From positions 124,001 through 188,000 of the forward strand of contig NZ_JACHFJ010000002.1 in the NCBI RefSeq assembly GCF_014201825.1: 64,000 nt of DNA, read 5' to 3'. Every line of letters starts with the position of its first letter. The stretch's first letter is position 1. This DNA is from Acidocella aromatica (GTDB taxonomy: Bacteria > Pseudomonadota > Alphaproteobacteria > Acetobacterales > Acetobacteraceae). Positions 55,450 through 64,000 of this stretch are shown in pieces. Under the pieces are notes generated by a model. That model saw only the letters and a program-made list of their open reading frames with translations, was not told where the DNA came from and made no database searches. The position numbers were made by a program, and so were the translations under genes.

Positions 55450-56682
55450 TCACGCTCCTGTGGGCCGGGGCGGTAGCACAGCCTCACGGCTGCGCAAAGC
55501 CACGTCCTCCCACACCCGCCAAACCGCCAGCGTCACCACAAGCGGCGTGAACAGCACGCCGGTGAGAGCCGAGACGGTGGGGCAGAACACCGGCCAGAGC
55601 CAAAACGCGACCTCACGCAGCCCGATCCGCCAGCCCCGGCGCTCGGCCAGCGCCGCCAACAGGGCGGAGGCGGCGACCATGTCGTCGGTATAGCCATAGG
55701 GCGTGGCCAGCAGCGAGAGCAGCGCGGTAAACGCGGCCTTGTCCAGCACTTCCATCTTTCCCTTGGCCCAGAGCCAGACAGCGCCCGCCATGACCAGCCC
55801 CGCGGCGGTCAATTGCACAGCCCCCGCCAGCCCGACGCTCGCATGCAGGCTGCGCAGCATCCAGAAGATGGAAACGCCGCTGGCCTGGGCGGTACGCGGC
55901 GCGAATGTGGCGGTGAGCAGCGTGGCGCTCCCGGCCCGCCCATGGCCCAGATACGCTTGCCAGACCGGCCAACCGAACAGCGCCAGAGTGAGTAGTACCA
56001 GCAACGCACAGATGACGGCAAACCCTGCCATGCCCCGCCAACTGCGCAAGCCCAGCAAGGCGGCGGGAACCAGAATGCCCGTCTGTGGCTTGCAGGTGAG
56101 CAGCCCCAGCAGCCCGCCCGCGACGAGCGGCCGGTCGGGGGCCCGCAGCAGCCCGGCTACGAGCAACGCGCCGCCAGCAACTCCCAGCTGCCCGAGCATG
56201 GTGTTCCACAGCGCGGCGGGGCTGAGCAGGGCCAGCACGATCACCAGCCAGGACAGCCCGCCCCAGCGCAGAACCGCCACGGCCAGGGCGATAAGCCCCA
56301 AGGTCCAGGCGAAGAATGCACTTTCGAAGGGCAAGTGCGAGATCAAGGCTGCGGGCAGTAAGAACGGTGGCGGGTATGGAAAATGCTCGGCATAACCACC
56401 AGGCAACGGAAATAAAGCGCCAGGGCGCAGGGGAGAGAGGAACTGATGCAGCACCTCTGCCGGCAAGCGCACCGTTAAACCTGCGCGCCAAAAATCCGAG
56501 AAATCACATTCCGGGCGGCCGCAGGGCTGGTCGTTGCCTATCGGCAGCGCGCTGGTGAGATAGCCCAGACGCGGCAACATGAAATGGAGAAAGATCGCGA
56601 TCCAAAGCCCCCAAAAGGTGAGCAGCCCCCCATAAGTGCCCAGTCCCCGCGCCAGCCGCGCATATTCCCTCAACCGTGTCAC
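55450..56682 (-). CDS. GT87 family membrane glycosyltransferase-like protein (copy 1)
   Basis: 410 aa polytopic membrane protein with about ten helices. [20 protein letters not shown] carries the aspartate-rich GT87 (DUF2029) motif. [20 protein letters not shown] and [20 protein letters not shown] are further family features. GT87 proteins are polyprenyl-phosphate-mannose-dependent mannosyltransferases in actinobacteria. It is a paralogue of the next gene, matching over the full length. GTG 56682 overlaps the stop of copy 2 (GTGA), and the aligned N-termini (REYARLA and YEYGRLA) support it. It ends within the tyrS start. Confidence 0.85.
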   Translation of the reverse strand: MTRLREYARLARGLGTYGGLLTFWGLWIAIFLHFMLPRLGYLTSALPIGNDQPCGRPECDFSDFWRAGLTVRLPAEVLHQFLSPLRPGALFPLPGGYAEHFPYPPPFLLPAALISHLPFESAFFAWTLGLIALAVAVLRWGGLSWLVIVLALLSPAALWNTMLGQLGVAGGALLVAGLLRAPDRPLVAGGLLGLLTCKPQTGILVPAALLGLRSWRGMAGFAVICALLVLLTLALFGWPVWQAYLGHGRAGSATLLTATFAPRTAQASGVSIFWMLRSLHASVGLAGAVQLTAAGLVMAGAVWLWAKGKMEVLDKAAFTALLSLLATPYGYTDDMVAASALLAALAERRGWRIGLREVAFWLWPVFCPTVSALTGVLFTPLVVTLAVWRVWEDVALRSREAVLPPRPTGA

Positions 56683-57875
56683 GCCGGCTCCTTCCAGCCT
56701 GCTTCCCACAGCGTGCGGCCCAACGCCAGCGCCACGATGATGGGCGTAAACAGCACGCCAGTCGCCATGGAGACTGGCTGGCAGATGGCGGGCCACATCC
56801 AGAACAGCGCATCGAGCATGCCGATCTGCCAGCCCCGCCGCTCGGCCAAAGCCGCCAGCACAATGGAGAAGCCAACCATATCGTCGGTATAACCATAGGG
56901 TGTGGCAAGCAGGGTCAAAATCACGGTGAGCGCCACGCGGTCTAGCGGTGCAAAGCCGGGAGAGCGCCAGAGCCACGCCGTGGCGGCAAAGGCAAGCAGC
57001 AGAATGGTTGCCTGTACCGCGTAAGCCAGCCCAAGCCCAGCCCCCAGACTGCGCAGCAGCCAGAACACTGAGACTCCACTGCCCTCAGCCACCCCCGGCG
57101 CAAAGGGAGCGTTCAGCAGCGAGATGCCGCCATGCGCCCCGGCGTGCAGGTAATCGTGCCAGACCGGCCAGCCGAAACAGAGCAACACAGCGAGTGACAG
57201 GGTGGCGCAGCAGAGCAAGAAGCCTTGCCCAGCACGCCAATTCCGCCCGCCCACGAGCACGGCCGGAACCAGCAGACCGAACTGCGGCTTGCATGAGAGA
57301 AGCCCCAATAGCGCGCCGCCTGCCAACGGCCTGCCCGGCGCCAACATCCCAGCCACCAGCAGCGCACCGCCGATTAGCCCCATTTGCCCCAACTCGATAT
57401 TCCACAGCGCCGCCGGGCTGAGCAGCGCCGCCGTTATCACCGGCCAGGACAGCTTGGCCCAGCGCAGCGCCAAGGCTGCGGCGGCGATCCAGGCGGCGGT
57501 CCAGACAAAAAACGCAGGCTCGAAGGGCAGATGCGAGATCAGCCCTGCCGGCAGCAGCATCGTCGGTGGGTAGGGAAAACCCTCGTGATATCCGCCAGGC
57601 AGGGGAAATTGCACGCCAGGGTGTACCGAAGGATGCGGGAAACTCCCCCCAGGCAGACGTGCCGTCAGCCCCGCGCGCCAGAAATCGGAGAAATCGCATT
57701 CGGGCTTTAAGCAGGGCGGGTCATTGCCTATGAGCAAATCGGTGGTGAGATACCGCAAGCGCGGCAGCATCTTGCCCAAAAACACTTGGAACCACAGCGC
57801 CCAGAGGCACAAAAGCACTCCCCAGGCCGCCATCCGCCATGCCAGCCTGCCATATTCGTATAAGCGCGTCTGCAC
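56679..57875 (-). CDS. GT87 family membrane glycosyltransferase-like protein (copy 2)
   Basis: 398 aa, about ten helices. It has [60 protein letters not shown] and [20 protein letters not shown], shared almost word for word with copy 1, so the two arose by tandem duplication. GTG 57875 has AGAAGG six bases upstream; a TTG nine codons earlier lacks one. It is divergent from anmK, 44 bases away, and likely starts a unit copy 2-copy 1-tyrS. The glycan acceptor is unknown. Confidence 0.85.
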   Translation of the reverse strand: MQTRLYEYGRLAWRMAAWGVLLCLWALWFQVFLGKMLPRLRYLTTDLLIGNDPPCLKPECDFSDFWRAGLTARLPGGSFPHPSVHPGVQFPLPGGYHEGFPYPPTMLLPAGLISHLPFEPAFFVWTAAWIAAAALALRWAKLSWPVITAALLSPAALWNIELGQMGLIGGALLVAGMLAPGRPLAGGALLGLLSCKPQFGLLVPAVLVGGRNWRAGQGFLLCCATLSLAVLLCFGWPVWHDYLHAGAHGGISLLNAPFAPGVAEGSGVSVFWLLRSLGAGLGLAYAVQATILLLAFAATAWLWRSPGFAPLDRVALTVILTLLATPYGYTDDMVGFSIVLAALAERRGWQIGMLDALFWMWPAICQPVSMATGVLFTPIIVALALGRTLWEAGWKEPA

Positions 57876-57919
57876 CAGCGGCCTTCTCTCTTTTGTAAGC
57901 AAACGCTAACACAAATTAC

Positions 57920-59002
57920 ATGCACACCAAACCGTTACGCGCCATTGGCCTCATGTCCGGCACCTCTCTCGACGGCGTGGACGCCGCCTGGATCGAGACC
58001 GACGGTGAACGCATCGCGCATTTTGGTCCCACGGTGATGCTGCGCTACGAGGACGATTTGAGCGCCGATTTGCGCCGTCTGTTGGATCTTGCTCCTACCC
58101 TTTCGCCGGACGATCCGTTCCCGAAGCAGGTGGAGGAACGCCTTACTCGTGACCACGCCATCGCGGTAAGCATGGTCGGACGCTCGGCCGATGTCATCGG
58201 CTTTCACGGCCAGACGATTCTGCACGCCCCCGAGGCGCACCGCACTTGGCAGATCGGCGATGCCGCACTGCTCGCGCACATTGCGCGCATCCCCGTGGCG
58301 TATGACTTCCGCAGCGCCGATGTCGCGGCTGGGGGCCAGGGCGCGCCCTTTGCGCCGCTGTTCCATGCGGCTTTGGCGCACGATCTGCCCAAGCCGCTGC
58401 TGGTGGTGAATATCGGCGGGGTAGCCAACATCACTTGGCTGGGGCCGAATGGCGAGATCGTCGCCTGCGATACCGGCCCCGGCAACGGCCCGCTGGACGA
58501 TCTGGCGCAGAAACATCTCGGCCAGCCCTACGACAAGGACGGCGCGCTCGCCGCCTCGGGCCGGGTGGATGAAAGCCGCCTCGCCACACTGCTGGCGCAT
58601 CCGTATTTCGCCAAACCCGCGCCCAAATCGCTGGACCGGCTGACGTTCTCGGGGCTGATCGCCTTGGCCATCGAGGGCCTGAACCCGCCGGACGCCGCCG
58701 CCACGCTGGCCGCGTTCTCTGCCACCGCCATTGCCCGCGCCCCCGTGCCTGCCCCGCCTTTGCGCGTGCTGGTGGGTGGTGGGGGACGGCATAACAAGCA
58801 TCTGATGCGCCTGCTGGCCCAGCTATTGCCGGTGCCAGTGCAGCCGGTGGAAGCTGCTGGCTGGGACGGCGATGCGTTGGAGGCGCAATGCTTCGCCTAT
58901 TTAGCGGTGCGTTCCCTGCGGGGCTTGCCGCTGTCTTTGCCCTCTACCACAGGCGTGCCCGCGCCTATGCCGGGCGGACGACTTCAGCGGGTAATCTTGT
59001 AA
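57920..59002 (+). CDS. anmK: Anhydro-N-acetylmuramic acid kinase
   Basis: 360 aa. It phosphorylates and hydrolyses 1,6-anhydroMurNAc released during murein turnover to MurNAc-6-phosphate. AIGLMSGTSLDGVDAAWIE is the N-terminal ATP/phosphate loop; VIGFHGQTILHAPEAHRTWQ and NIGGVANITWLGPNG are diagnostic, and ACDTGPGNGPLDDL is next to the active site. Length is normal. The 3' end overlaps the convergent GT-C-like gene by 19 bases. Divergent tyrS is a common neighbour in alphaproteobacteria; here two GT87 genes lie between. Confidence 0.96.
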   Translation: MHTKPLRAIGLMSGTSLDGVDAAWIETDGERIAHFGPTVMLRYEDDLSADLRRLLDLAPTLSPDDPFPKQVEERLTRDHAIAVSMVGRSADVIGFHGQTILHAPEAHRTWQIGDAALLAHIARIPVAYDFRSADVAAGGQGAPFAPLFHAALAHDLPKPLLVVNIGGVANITWLGPNGEIVACDTGPGNGPLDDLAQKHLGQPYDKDGALAASGRVDESRLATLLAHPYFAKPAPKSLDRLTFSGLIALAIEGLNPPDAAATLAAFSATAIARAPVPAPPLRVLVGGGGRHNKHLMRLLAQLLPVPVQPVEAAGWDGDALEAQCFAYLAVRSLRGLPLSLPSTTGVPAPMPGGRLQRVIL

Positions 59003-60741
59003 AGCGTCCACCCCTCCGCATTCCGCCCGGCGGCGCTGAGCCAGGGCGGCGGCGTGCCGGCTTCCAGCGTATCCCATAGCGTGGCCTTGGGCAGATCAGC
59101 CACCAGCAGATACCGTGCCGGGCTGGGGCAGAATAGCACATAAGCCGCTCCCGTGGCGGTGACCTCCGGTGGTACGGCGATGCCAGGCACAGCGCGCCAA
59201 GCGGCGCGGTCGCGCATGTAACCGGCGATTCCGTGGTGGAACAGGGACCCCACCGTCTGCACATGGGTGCGGTAGAGAAGCTCGGGCGCGGCCTCGGGCC
59301 CTGCCAGCACCACATCCCCGGCGGCCTGGGCCAGCAACGGGGCAATGTTATGCAGCTTGCAACTTGGGTAGTTCCGCACTGGCGTTGCGGCGGTTTGCTT
59401 GGGGGAAGCGTTGGCGATCGCCGCCAACTCCGGCACGCCGAACACCAGCGCCAGCAGCCCAACCCGCGCCAAGCTGGCAAACAGCGGCTTCTCAGCCAGC
59501 CCGACGCTCGCCTGACTCAGTGCCACTGGCAGCATCGCCGCGGCGAAAATCGTGGAGAAGCCGACGAAGAGCAGGAACTTGGCGCCCAGTACCAGCGCCA
59601 CCGCGCCGCACAGGGCCAGATACAGCCAGATCACGCGGCCATCGCCTCGCGGCTTCAGCATCTCCGGCGTCAGCAATGCCCGCACCCGATCATGCCGGCG
59701 CAGCCCGCGCCACAGCGCATAGGCCAGGGCGGCGGCACCAGGAAACAGGAACATCACCGCATCGCGCCCGTGCACCGGCATCTGCTCGGTGATGACGCCA
59801 AAGAACGCCTGCGCCTGATTGGGTGGCAGAATCCCGTAAGGCCCCAGCACCACGCCGGGGAATATCGCGACCCACACGCCAAACAACGCCGCCAGTACCA
59901 CGAACCCGGCCACGCCGCGCCAGCGCCGGTTTGGCAACCTCGTCAGCATCGAAGCGCCCGCCAGGAACAGGAGCCCCATCGCGGCATAGACGCAAGAGAG
60001 ACGGTCAACCTCAGGCGCAAAATACCCGCCCGCCGGAGGGTCGATGAACAGTCCCACCATCAGCACGTCGAAGCACCCGGCAGCGGTGGTGAATAGCACG
60101 GTGGCGTTGGGCGTGGTGAACCAGCGCAGCAGCAGGCTGGCATAGGCCATCAGCACGAAGGGCATGGTCTCGGGCGTGAGCCAGATGGCGAAGCCACCGC
60201 TCAGGCCGGCGAGGAACCCGGCCCAGCTATTGTCCCGCCATGCCCGCGCGGTGAAACCAGCGGTGAGCGCGATCATCGCCAGCAGCAGCACATGGTAATG
60301 CACCACGCCCGGTACCGCGATGGTCACGATTCCCGGCAGCACGGCGGCGGCCAGGGCGGCGCTCCACAAATACCGCCGCAGCGCGAAGGGTTCCACCGCC
60401 CAGGCCAGCACCGCGCCGAGAAAGCCCACGCCCAGCGGCCCCAGCGCCAGCCCGGCGGCGAACAGCGCCTTATGCCAGCCGATGAACGGCGTCAGCGGCG
60501 CGGCCATCAGCCAGAGCAGCATATCCAGCAGACGGGACCATTCCACCATCACCCCCGCGCCGGACTGGTCCCCCGCCACGCTGGTGAGCAGATGCCCGGC
60601 CCGGATCCCCTGTTCGATGCGCAGAAGACGCATATAGGAATCCGGGTCCTGCAGATTGCCCGCAAGCACGGAAGGCCACGCCCCCATGCCGAGCAATATG
60701 TTCAGCCCGGCCGCCAGCAGGAATAGCGGAAGCAGATACAT
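58984..60741 (-). CDS. Large polytopic membrane protein, GT-C/STT3-like
   Basis: 585 aa with about 12 helices and a C-terminal soluble domain of about 130 residues (from about 455). The first loop has NLQDPDSYMRLLRIEQGIRA: two acidic residues (D32, D34) followed by Y and R, the metal-binding pattern of GT-C transferases such as oligosaccharyltransferases. VHYHVLLLAMIALTAGF and FAIWLTPETMPF resemble later loops. The soluble part has two cysteines (SCKLHN and FCPSPARY). A lipid-linked sugar or oligosaccharide donor is inferred. Its ATG overlaps the glutamate synthase-type gene stop, so both are coupled. Confidence 0.7.
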   Translation of the reverse strand: MYLLPLFLLAAGLNILLGMGAWPSVLAGNLQDPDSYMRLLRIEQGIRAGHLLTSVAGDQSGAGVMVEWSRLLDMLLWLMAAPLTPFIGWHKALFAAGLALGPLGVGFLGAVLAWAVEPFALRRYLWSAALAAAVLPGIVTIAVPGVVHYHVLLLAMIALTAGFTARAWRDNSWAGFLAGLSGGFAIWLTPETMPFVLMAYASLLLRWFTTPNATVLFTTAAGCFDVLMVGLFIDPPAGGYFAPEVDRLSCVYAAMGLLFLAGASMLTRLPNRRWRGVAGFVVLAALFGVWVAIFPGVVLGPYGILPPNQAQAFFGVITEQMPVHGRDAVMFLFPGAAALAYALWRGLRRHDRVRALLTPEMLKPRGDGRVIWLYLALCGAVALVLGAKFLLFVGFSTIFAAAMLPVALSQASVGLAEKPLFASLARVGLLALVFGVPELAAIANASPKQTAATPVRNYPSCKLHNIAPLLAQAAGDVVLAGPEAAPELLYRTHVQTVGSLFHHGIAGYMRDRAAWRAVPGIAVPPEVTATGAAYVLFCPSPARYLLVADLPKATLWDTLEAGTPPPWLSAAGRNAEGWTLYKITR

Positions 60742-62171
60742 CAGCCCGCTTGCGCGCGGAAACCGGCCACGCCGCGCTCGATCTCGGTGACATGCCGGGG
60801 CGCGAAATGGCTGGCATCGGTGAGGCCGCAGGAATGCGCGATGATCTCAACCTCGTCACGCACCTTTTGGGCGTAGCGGGCCACGCGCACGGCCTTGTCC
60901 GCCGGGTCGAGCCCCTTGATCAACCGCTCATCGACAGCAGTGACACCCGTGGGGCAATGGCCGGTACCGCATTTCATCGCCTGGATGCAGCCCAGCGAGA
61001 ACATGAAGCCGCGCGCAGATGAGATGAAATCCGCTCCCATGCACAACGCCCAGGCCACCTTGTCCGGCGTGATGAGTTTGCCTGAAGCGATGATGCGGAT
61101 GCGGCTATCCAGCCCGTATTCGTGCCGCAGCCCAGCCACATAGGGCAGCGCCTCGGTAATCGGCAGGCCTACATAATCGGCCAGGGGCTCGGGTGCCGCG
61201 CCAGTGCCGCCCTCGCCACCGTCGATCTGGACATAATCCGGGCAATGCGCCGGGTTATTGGCACAGTAGGCGAACCATTCATCGACGAAGCCGGGATCGC
61301 CCATCACGAACTTCACCCCCACCGGCTTGCCGGTGACGGTGCGCACATGCTCGATGAAGACGCCCAGCTCGCGGATATTGCCGATATCGGTATGGCGGTT
61401 GGGGGAGATGCTGTCCTTGCCCTCGGGGATACCACGGATCTTGGCGATCTCTGGCGTCACCTTATGCGCGGGCAGGATGCCGCCCTTGCCGGGCTTCGCG
61501 CCCTGGGCCAGCTTCACCTCGAACATCCGCACCTGCGGATAGGCCGCGATCTCGCGCAGCCGGTCATCGGAGAGATTTCCGTGCTCGTCGCGCACGCCGT
61601 ATTTCGCGGTGCCGATCTGCATGATCAGATCTCCCCCGCCATCGAGGTGGAATTGAGAGAGCCCGCCCTCGCCCGTGCTCATCCACACGCCCGCCATCTT
61701 CGCCCCGCGCGAGAGCGATGTCACAGCCGCGCGGCTGAGCGCGCCGTAGGACATGCCCGAGATGTTGAAGAAGCTCTTGGCCATGTATGGCTCGCGGCTT
61801 GCGCCGGGGCCTTCCGTGATACCGATCTGCTTGCCGGGATAGGGCCTCTTGTCCTCATCGAGGATGGGAAAGGCGGCGTTGCGGAAGATGAAGCTCGGCA
61901 CGTTCTCGGAGCCGAAGCTGATGAGGTTGGATAGCCCCTTGGCCGAACGGTATACCCAGCTGCGCTCCAGCCGGTTGAACGGGCGTTCCGCCCAGTCCGG
62001 CAGATATTGGTACTGGCGCATGTACTCGCCCCATGTCTCGGCGAAGTAGCGGACATGGCCGATGACCGGGTAATTGCGCAGAATGGTGTGCTTGGTCTGG
62101 CGGATGTCGTGAAGATAAACCGCCGCCACGCCAAGCCCGAGCAGCACGATGATAAATTCCAAACCCAGCAT
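60741..62171 (-). CDS. FMN-binding glutamate synthase family protein
   Basis: 476 aa. One N-terminal membrane helix (GLEFIIVLLGLGVAAVYL) precedes a glutamate synthase alpha/beta barrel. FNISGMSYGALSRAAVTSLS is the FMN/substrate entry, and DYVQIDGGEGGTGAAPEPLA the FMN phosphate region. CIQAMKCGTGHCPTGV carries the three cysteines of a 3Fe-4S cluster. It lacks the glutamine amidotransferase domain of GltB, so its amino donor and physiological role are open; related proteins are membrane-associated. GGGGGAG five bases before ATG 62171 is a strong ribosome binding site. Confidence 0.92.
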   Translation of the reverse strand: MLGLEFIIVLLGLGVAAVYLHDIRQTKHTILRNYPVIGHVRYFAETWGEYMRQYQYLPDWAERPFNRLERSWVYRSAKGLSNLISFGSENVPSFIFRNAAFPILDEDKRPYPGKQIGITEGPGASREPYMAKSFFNISGMSYGALSRAAVTSLSRGAKMAGVWMSTGEGGLSQFHLDGGGDLIMQIGTAKYGVRDEHGNLSDDRLREIAAYPQVRMFEVKLAQGAKPGKGGILPAHKVTPEIAKIRGIPEGKDSISPNRHTDIGNIRELGVFIEHVRTVTGKPVGVKFVMGDPGFVDEWFAYCANNPAHCPDYVQIDGGEGGTGAAPEPLADYVGLPITEALPYVAGLRHEYGLDSRIRIIASGKLITPDKVAWALCMGADFISSARGFMFSLGCIQAMKCGTGHCPTGVTAVDERLIKGLDPADKAVRVARYAQKVRDEVEIIAHSCGLTDASHFAPRHVTEIERGVAGFRAQAG

Positions 62172-62253
62172 GTGGCTCCCCCATTTTCTGGCGGCGCCTG
62201 TTTAGCTGTTCCTCCCTTGGTGAGCCACCCGCACAGGGCGCGGCAGCCATGGT

Positions 62254-63597
62254 TCAGGCGCCGCGCCCCGGCAACCAGATGGTAAAGGTGGAGCCTTTGC
62301 CTGTGTCGCTGTCGATTATCAGCCGCCCGCGATGGCGGTTGACCACATGCTTGACGATGGCAAGCCCGAGCCCCGTGCCGCCGACGGCGCGGGAGCGCCC
62401 CTTGTCCACGCGGTAGAAGCGCTCGGTCAGGCGTGGGATATGCTCACGCGGGATGCCGATGCCCTCGTCGGCCACGCTGACGGCCACGCCGCCGGGCTCG
62501 AAGCGTGGGTCCGGCGCTGCGGAGGCGGTCAGTTTTATCACGCCGCCGGGCTTGCCGTATTTCAGCGCGTTGTCGAGCAGGTTGCTGAACACCTGGGTCA
62601 GCTGGTCGGCATCGGCGGGGATTTTCGGCAGGTCGGGCGGCGCGTTCACCTGCAGCTTGGTGTTGCCGGCCTTCAGCATCGGCTCCATGCCGGCGGCGAT
62701 GCGCTCCAGCAGCGGCGGCAGATGCACCAGCTCCTTGGGCGGCGAATGCTCGGAAATCTCGATGCGCGAGAGGTTCAGCAGGTCACCGATGACGCGCTGC
62801 ATCCGCGCCGCCTGCTCAGCCATGATGCCAAGGAAGCTCTGCTGAGCCTCAGGGTCATCCGCCGCCGGGCCGCGCAGGGTCTCGACGAAGCCGATCAGGC
62901 TGGCCAGCGGCGTGCGCAGCTCATGGCTGGCATTGGCCACGAAATCGGCGCGCATCCTCTCCAGCGCGCGTTCGCGGGTGCGGTCGCTGATGAGCATGTA
63001 GACAGGTTCGCCGACGGGGATCAGCGTCACCTCCAACTCCCGCGCCACCGGCACGGCCAATGCGATCTCGCGCCGCACCGCCTGCTTGCGCGCCCTGGTT
63101 TCGGCCAGGGCGTCGCGCACGTCCGGGTGGCGCAGCAGGGCGGCCATCTCGTTGCCGAAGGCGGTGATCGCGCTGTCATTGCGCCAAAGAACCCGGCTAT
63201 CCGCGTCCAGCTTCATCAGCGGGTCGGGCAGGCGTTCCACCAGGGCCCGGTCCTCCGCCGTGCTGGCAAGCTGGCGGGTACGGGAGAGACGCTCGGCATG
63301 GATCAGGCGGATCGCCTCCTGTCCCAGCTGGCGCATCCCCGGCACCAGCAGCGTGGTCTCGCTGGGCAGCTTCTCGGGCGCCACGCGCAGTGCCCGCACC
63401 AGGCGCGTCATCACCACCAGATCTCGCCCCAGCAGGATGCTGAACGCCACCCCCACGGCCGTGCAAAGCGCCCAGGCGATGAGTGCCGGGATGAGCCGCA
63501 GCTCGCCCGAGAACACCAGCGCCACGAACACGAGGCTCGGCAACGCCGCCAGCGCCAGGAATAAGGCGAACGCGGCCGGCCAGGCTTTGTCGAGCAT
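62254..63597 (-). CDS. phoR: Sensor histidine kinase, PhoR type
   Basis: 447 aa. Two N-terminal helices (about 8-30 and 35-58) are followed by a PAS-like region (ERLPDPLMKLDADSRVLWRN). The dimerisation domain has the phosphorylated histidine in FVANASHELRTPLASLIGF. The ATPase domain has N box LDNALKYGKPG, G1 VADEGIGIPREHIP and GGTGLGLAIVKHVV. The layout (short periplasmic loop, PAS, HisKA, HATPase) matches PhoR of the phosphate regulon. PhoB is not in the window, so the name rests on architecture. It follows the LpoA-like gene by 20 bases. Confidence 0.85.
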   Translation of the reverse strand: MLDKAWPAAFALFLALAALPSLVFVALVFSGELRLIPALIAWALCTAVGVAFSILLGRDLVVMTRLVRALRVAPEKLPSETTLLVPGMRQLGQEAIRLIHAERLSRTRQLASTAEDRALVERLPDPLMKLDADSRVLWRNDSAITAFGNEMAALLRHPDVRDALAETRARKQAVRREIALAVPVARELEVTLIPVGEPVYMLISDRTRERALERMRADFVANASHELRTPLASLIGFVETLRGPAADDPEAQQSFLGIMAEQAARMQRVIGDLLNLSRIEISEHSPPKELVHLPPLLERIAAGMEPMLKAGNTKLQVNAPPDLPKIPADADQLTQVFSNLLDNALKYGKPGGVIKLTASAAPDPRFEPGGVAVSVADEGIGIPREHIPRLTERFYRVDKGRSRAVGGTGLGLAIVKHVVNRHRGRLIIDSDTGKGSTFTIWLPGRGA

Positions 63598-63617
63598 TTT
63601 TTCTTTCCGTGTGCTGT

Positions 63618-64000
63618 TTAGGGCTGATTGAGACTGCTGGGGGCTGGCGAGGTGATGGTGGGCTGGCCCGGCTGCACCGAGAACACCGCCAAGCCTCGTT
63701 TCACCGTGCCGTCAGGATGCAGAACCAGCACGCCATTGGTTCCGGTAAAGCCGGAGGGGGCCGTCAGCACGCTGCTGGTATAGCCGCCCTCGCCCGCCGC
63801 GAGCTTGGCCATGGCCGCGGCGTCGAACGCCACATCGGCAATGGCGGGCGGGGCCGCGCCATAGGCGCTCTGGTACTTGGCATCGAACGCGGCTGAGGCC
63901 GCCGGGTCGGGAGCCGCGTACAACGCGCCGACCAGCACGCTCTGATTGGCCATTTGCGGTGCGATGTTGGCCCACAGCGCCGGGCCCAGGAATTGCACCT
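63618..64000 (-). CDS. C-terminal part of an LpoA-like/periplasmic binding-fold protein, cut by window edge
   Basis: About 127 residues at the end of a type I periplasmic binding fold. VQFLGPALWANIAPQMANQS, LVGALYAAPDPAASAAFDAK and DVAFDAAAMAKLAAGEGGYT resemble alphaproteobacterial proteins annotated as penicillin-binding protein activators (LpoA/LppC relatives) and branched-chain amino acid binding proteins. The reading frame is open to the right end of the window, so the start and any lipobox are outside it. The C-terminus ends in a Pro/Ser-rich tail. Its assignment is moderate because only the last third is visible. Confidence 0.7.
   Translation of the reverse strand, partial: VQFLGPALWANIAPQMANQSVLVGALYAAPDPAASAAFDAKYQSAYGAAPPAIADVAFDAAAMAKLAAGEGGYTSSVLTAPSGFTGTNGVLVLHPDGTVKRGLAVFSVQPGQPTITSPAPSSLNQP

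Noticed and set aside
54224-55453. Altered KMSKS loop (KMGKS) in TyrRS as a sign of a defective enzyme
   Set aside because: This variant is usual in bacterial TyrRS, so it is not an anomaly.

Overview
The window looks like chromosomal DNA of a high-GC alphaproteobacterium, most likely an acidophilic or acetic-acid-type member of the Rhodospirillales/Acetobacteraceae. This is an inference from gene families and from gene order: mltB-rlpA-tmk-holB-metG-tatD, a system I cytochrome c maturation cluster, mfd-sdhE-recG, and yceD-rpmF-plsX-fabH-ihfA-merR-tRNA-Pro next to a divergent bamE. No rRNA, CRISPR array, complete insertion sequence or prophage is visible. The only clear mobile-type gene is a serine recombinase cut by the left edge.

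Layout. 1-2150: recombinase fragment, an AT-rich leader, and a soluble chemotaxis-type protein with an inverted domain order. 2159-8687 (minus): a tightly overlapping operon for murein hydrolases, dTMP kinase, DNA polymerase III delta', MetRS, TatD and an MBL phosphodiesterase. 8781-11595: YcgN-like protein, YgjP-like peptidase, and a porin with its terminator. 11601-17568: MsrA/EVE pair, then ccmC-D-E-F-G-H-I for haem handling and apocytochrome ligation. 17594-23521: SDHAF4, SMR transporter, SDR with a perfect palindromic operator, TMEM175-like channel, Mfd and SdhE. 23570-29765: RecG, NUDIX, glutathione peroxidase, MazG, carbonic anhydrase, MetY behind a structured leader, and a PilZ protein. 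29834-35760: SPFH protein, exported methyltransferase, tRNA-Pro(GGG) and the fatty acid/phospholipid initiation cluster. 35852-43277: BamE, PhoX, GNAT, AmtB, FAD oxidoreductase, PyrE and NADP-isocitrate dehydrogenase with a bidirectional terminator. 43299-53758: orphan outer-membrane efflux lipoprotein, an unknown protein beside an Rrf2 Fe-S regulator, a FAD oxidoreductase, a double GT4 glycosyltransferase and a large transglutaminase/DUF2126 protein. 54224-64000: TyrRS, two tandem GT87 mannosyltransferase-like membrane proteins, AnmK, a GT-C-like membrane protein coupled to an FMN-dependent glutamate synthase domain protein, PhoR and the end of an LpoA-like lipoprotein.

Most of the window is conserved housekeeping. 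The less ordinary parts are the MCP-Cache protein at the left edge, the palindromic operator at 19171-19202, the metY leader that can hide its own ribosome binding site, the short proline leader peptide before the PilZ gene, the unknown 216-aa protein near the Rrf2 regulator, and the lineage-specific glycosyltransferases at 48149-50248 and 55450-60741. I did not find a complete, clearly new multi-gene system. The glycosyltransferase block and the metY leader are the best candidates for follow-up.

All calls come from reading translations and nucleotide motifs by eye. No database search was run. Where a start codon was moved to an internal ATG/GTG/TTG, the reason is given in the entry.
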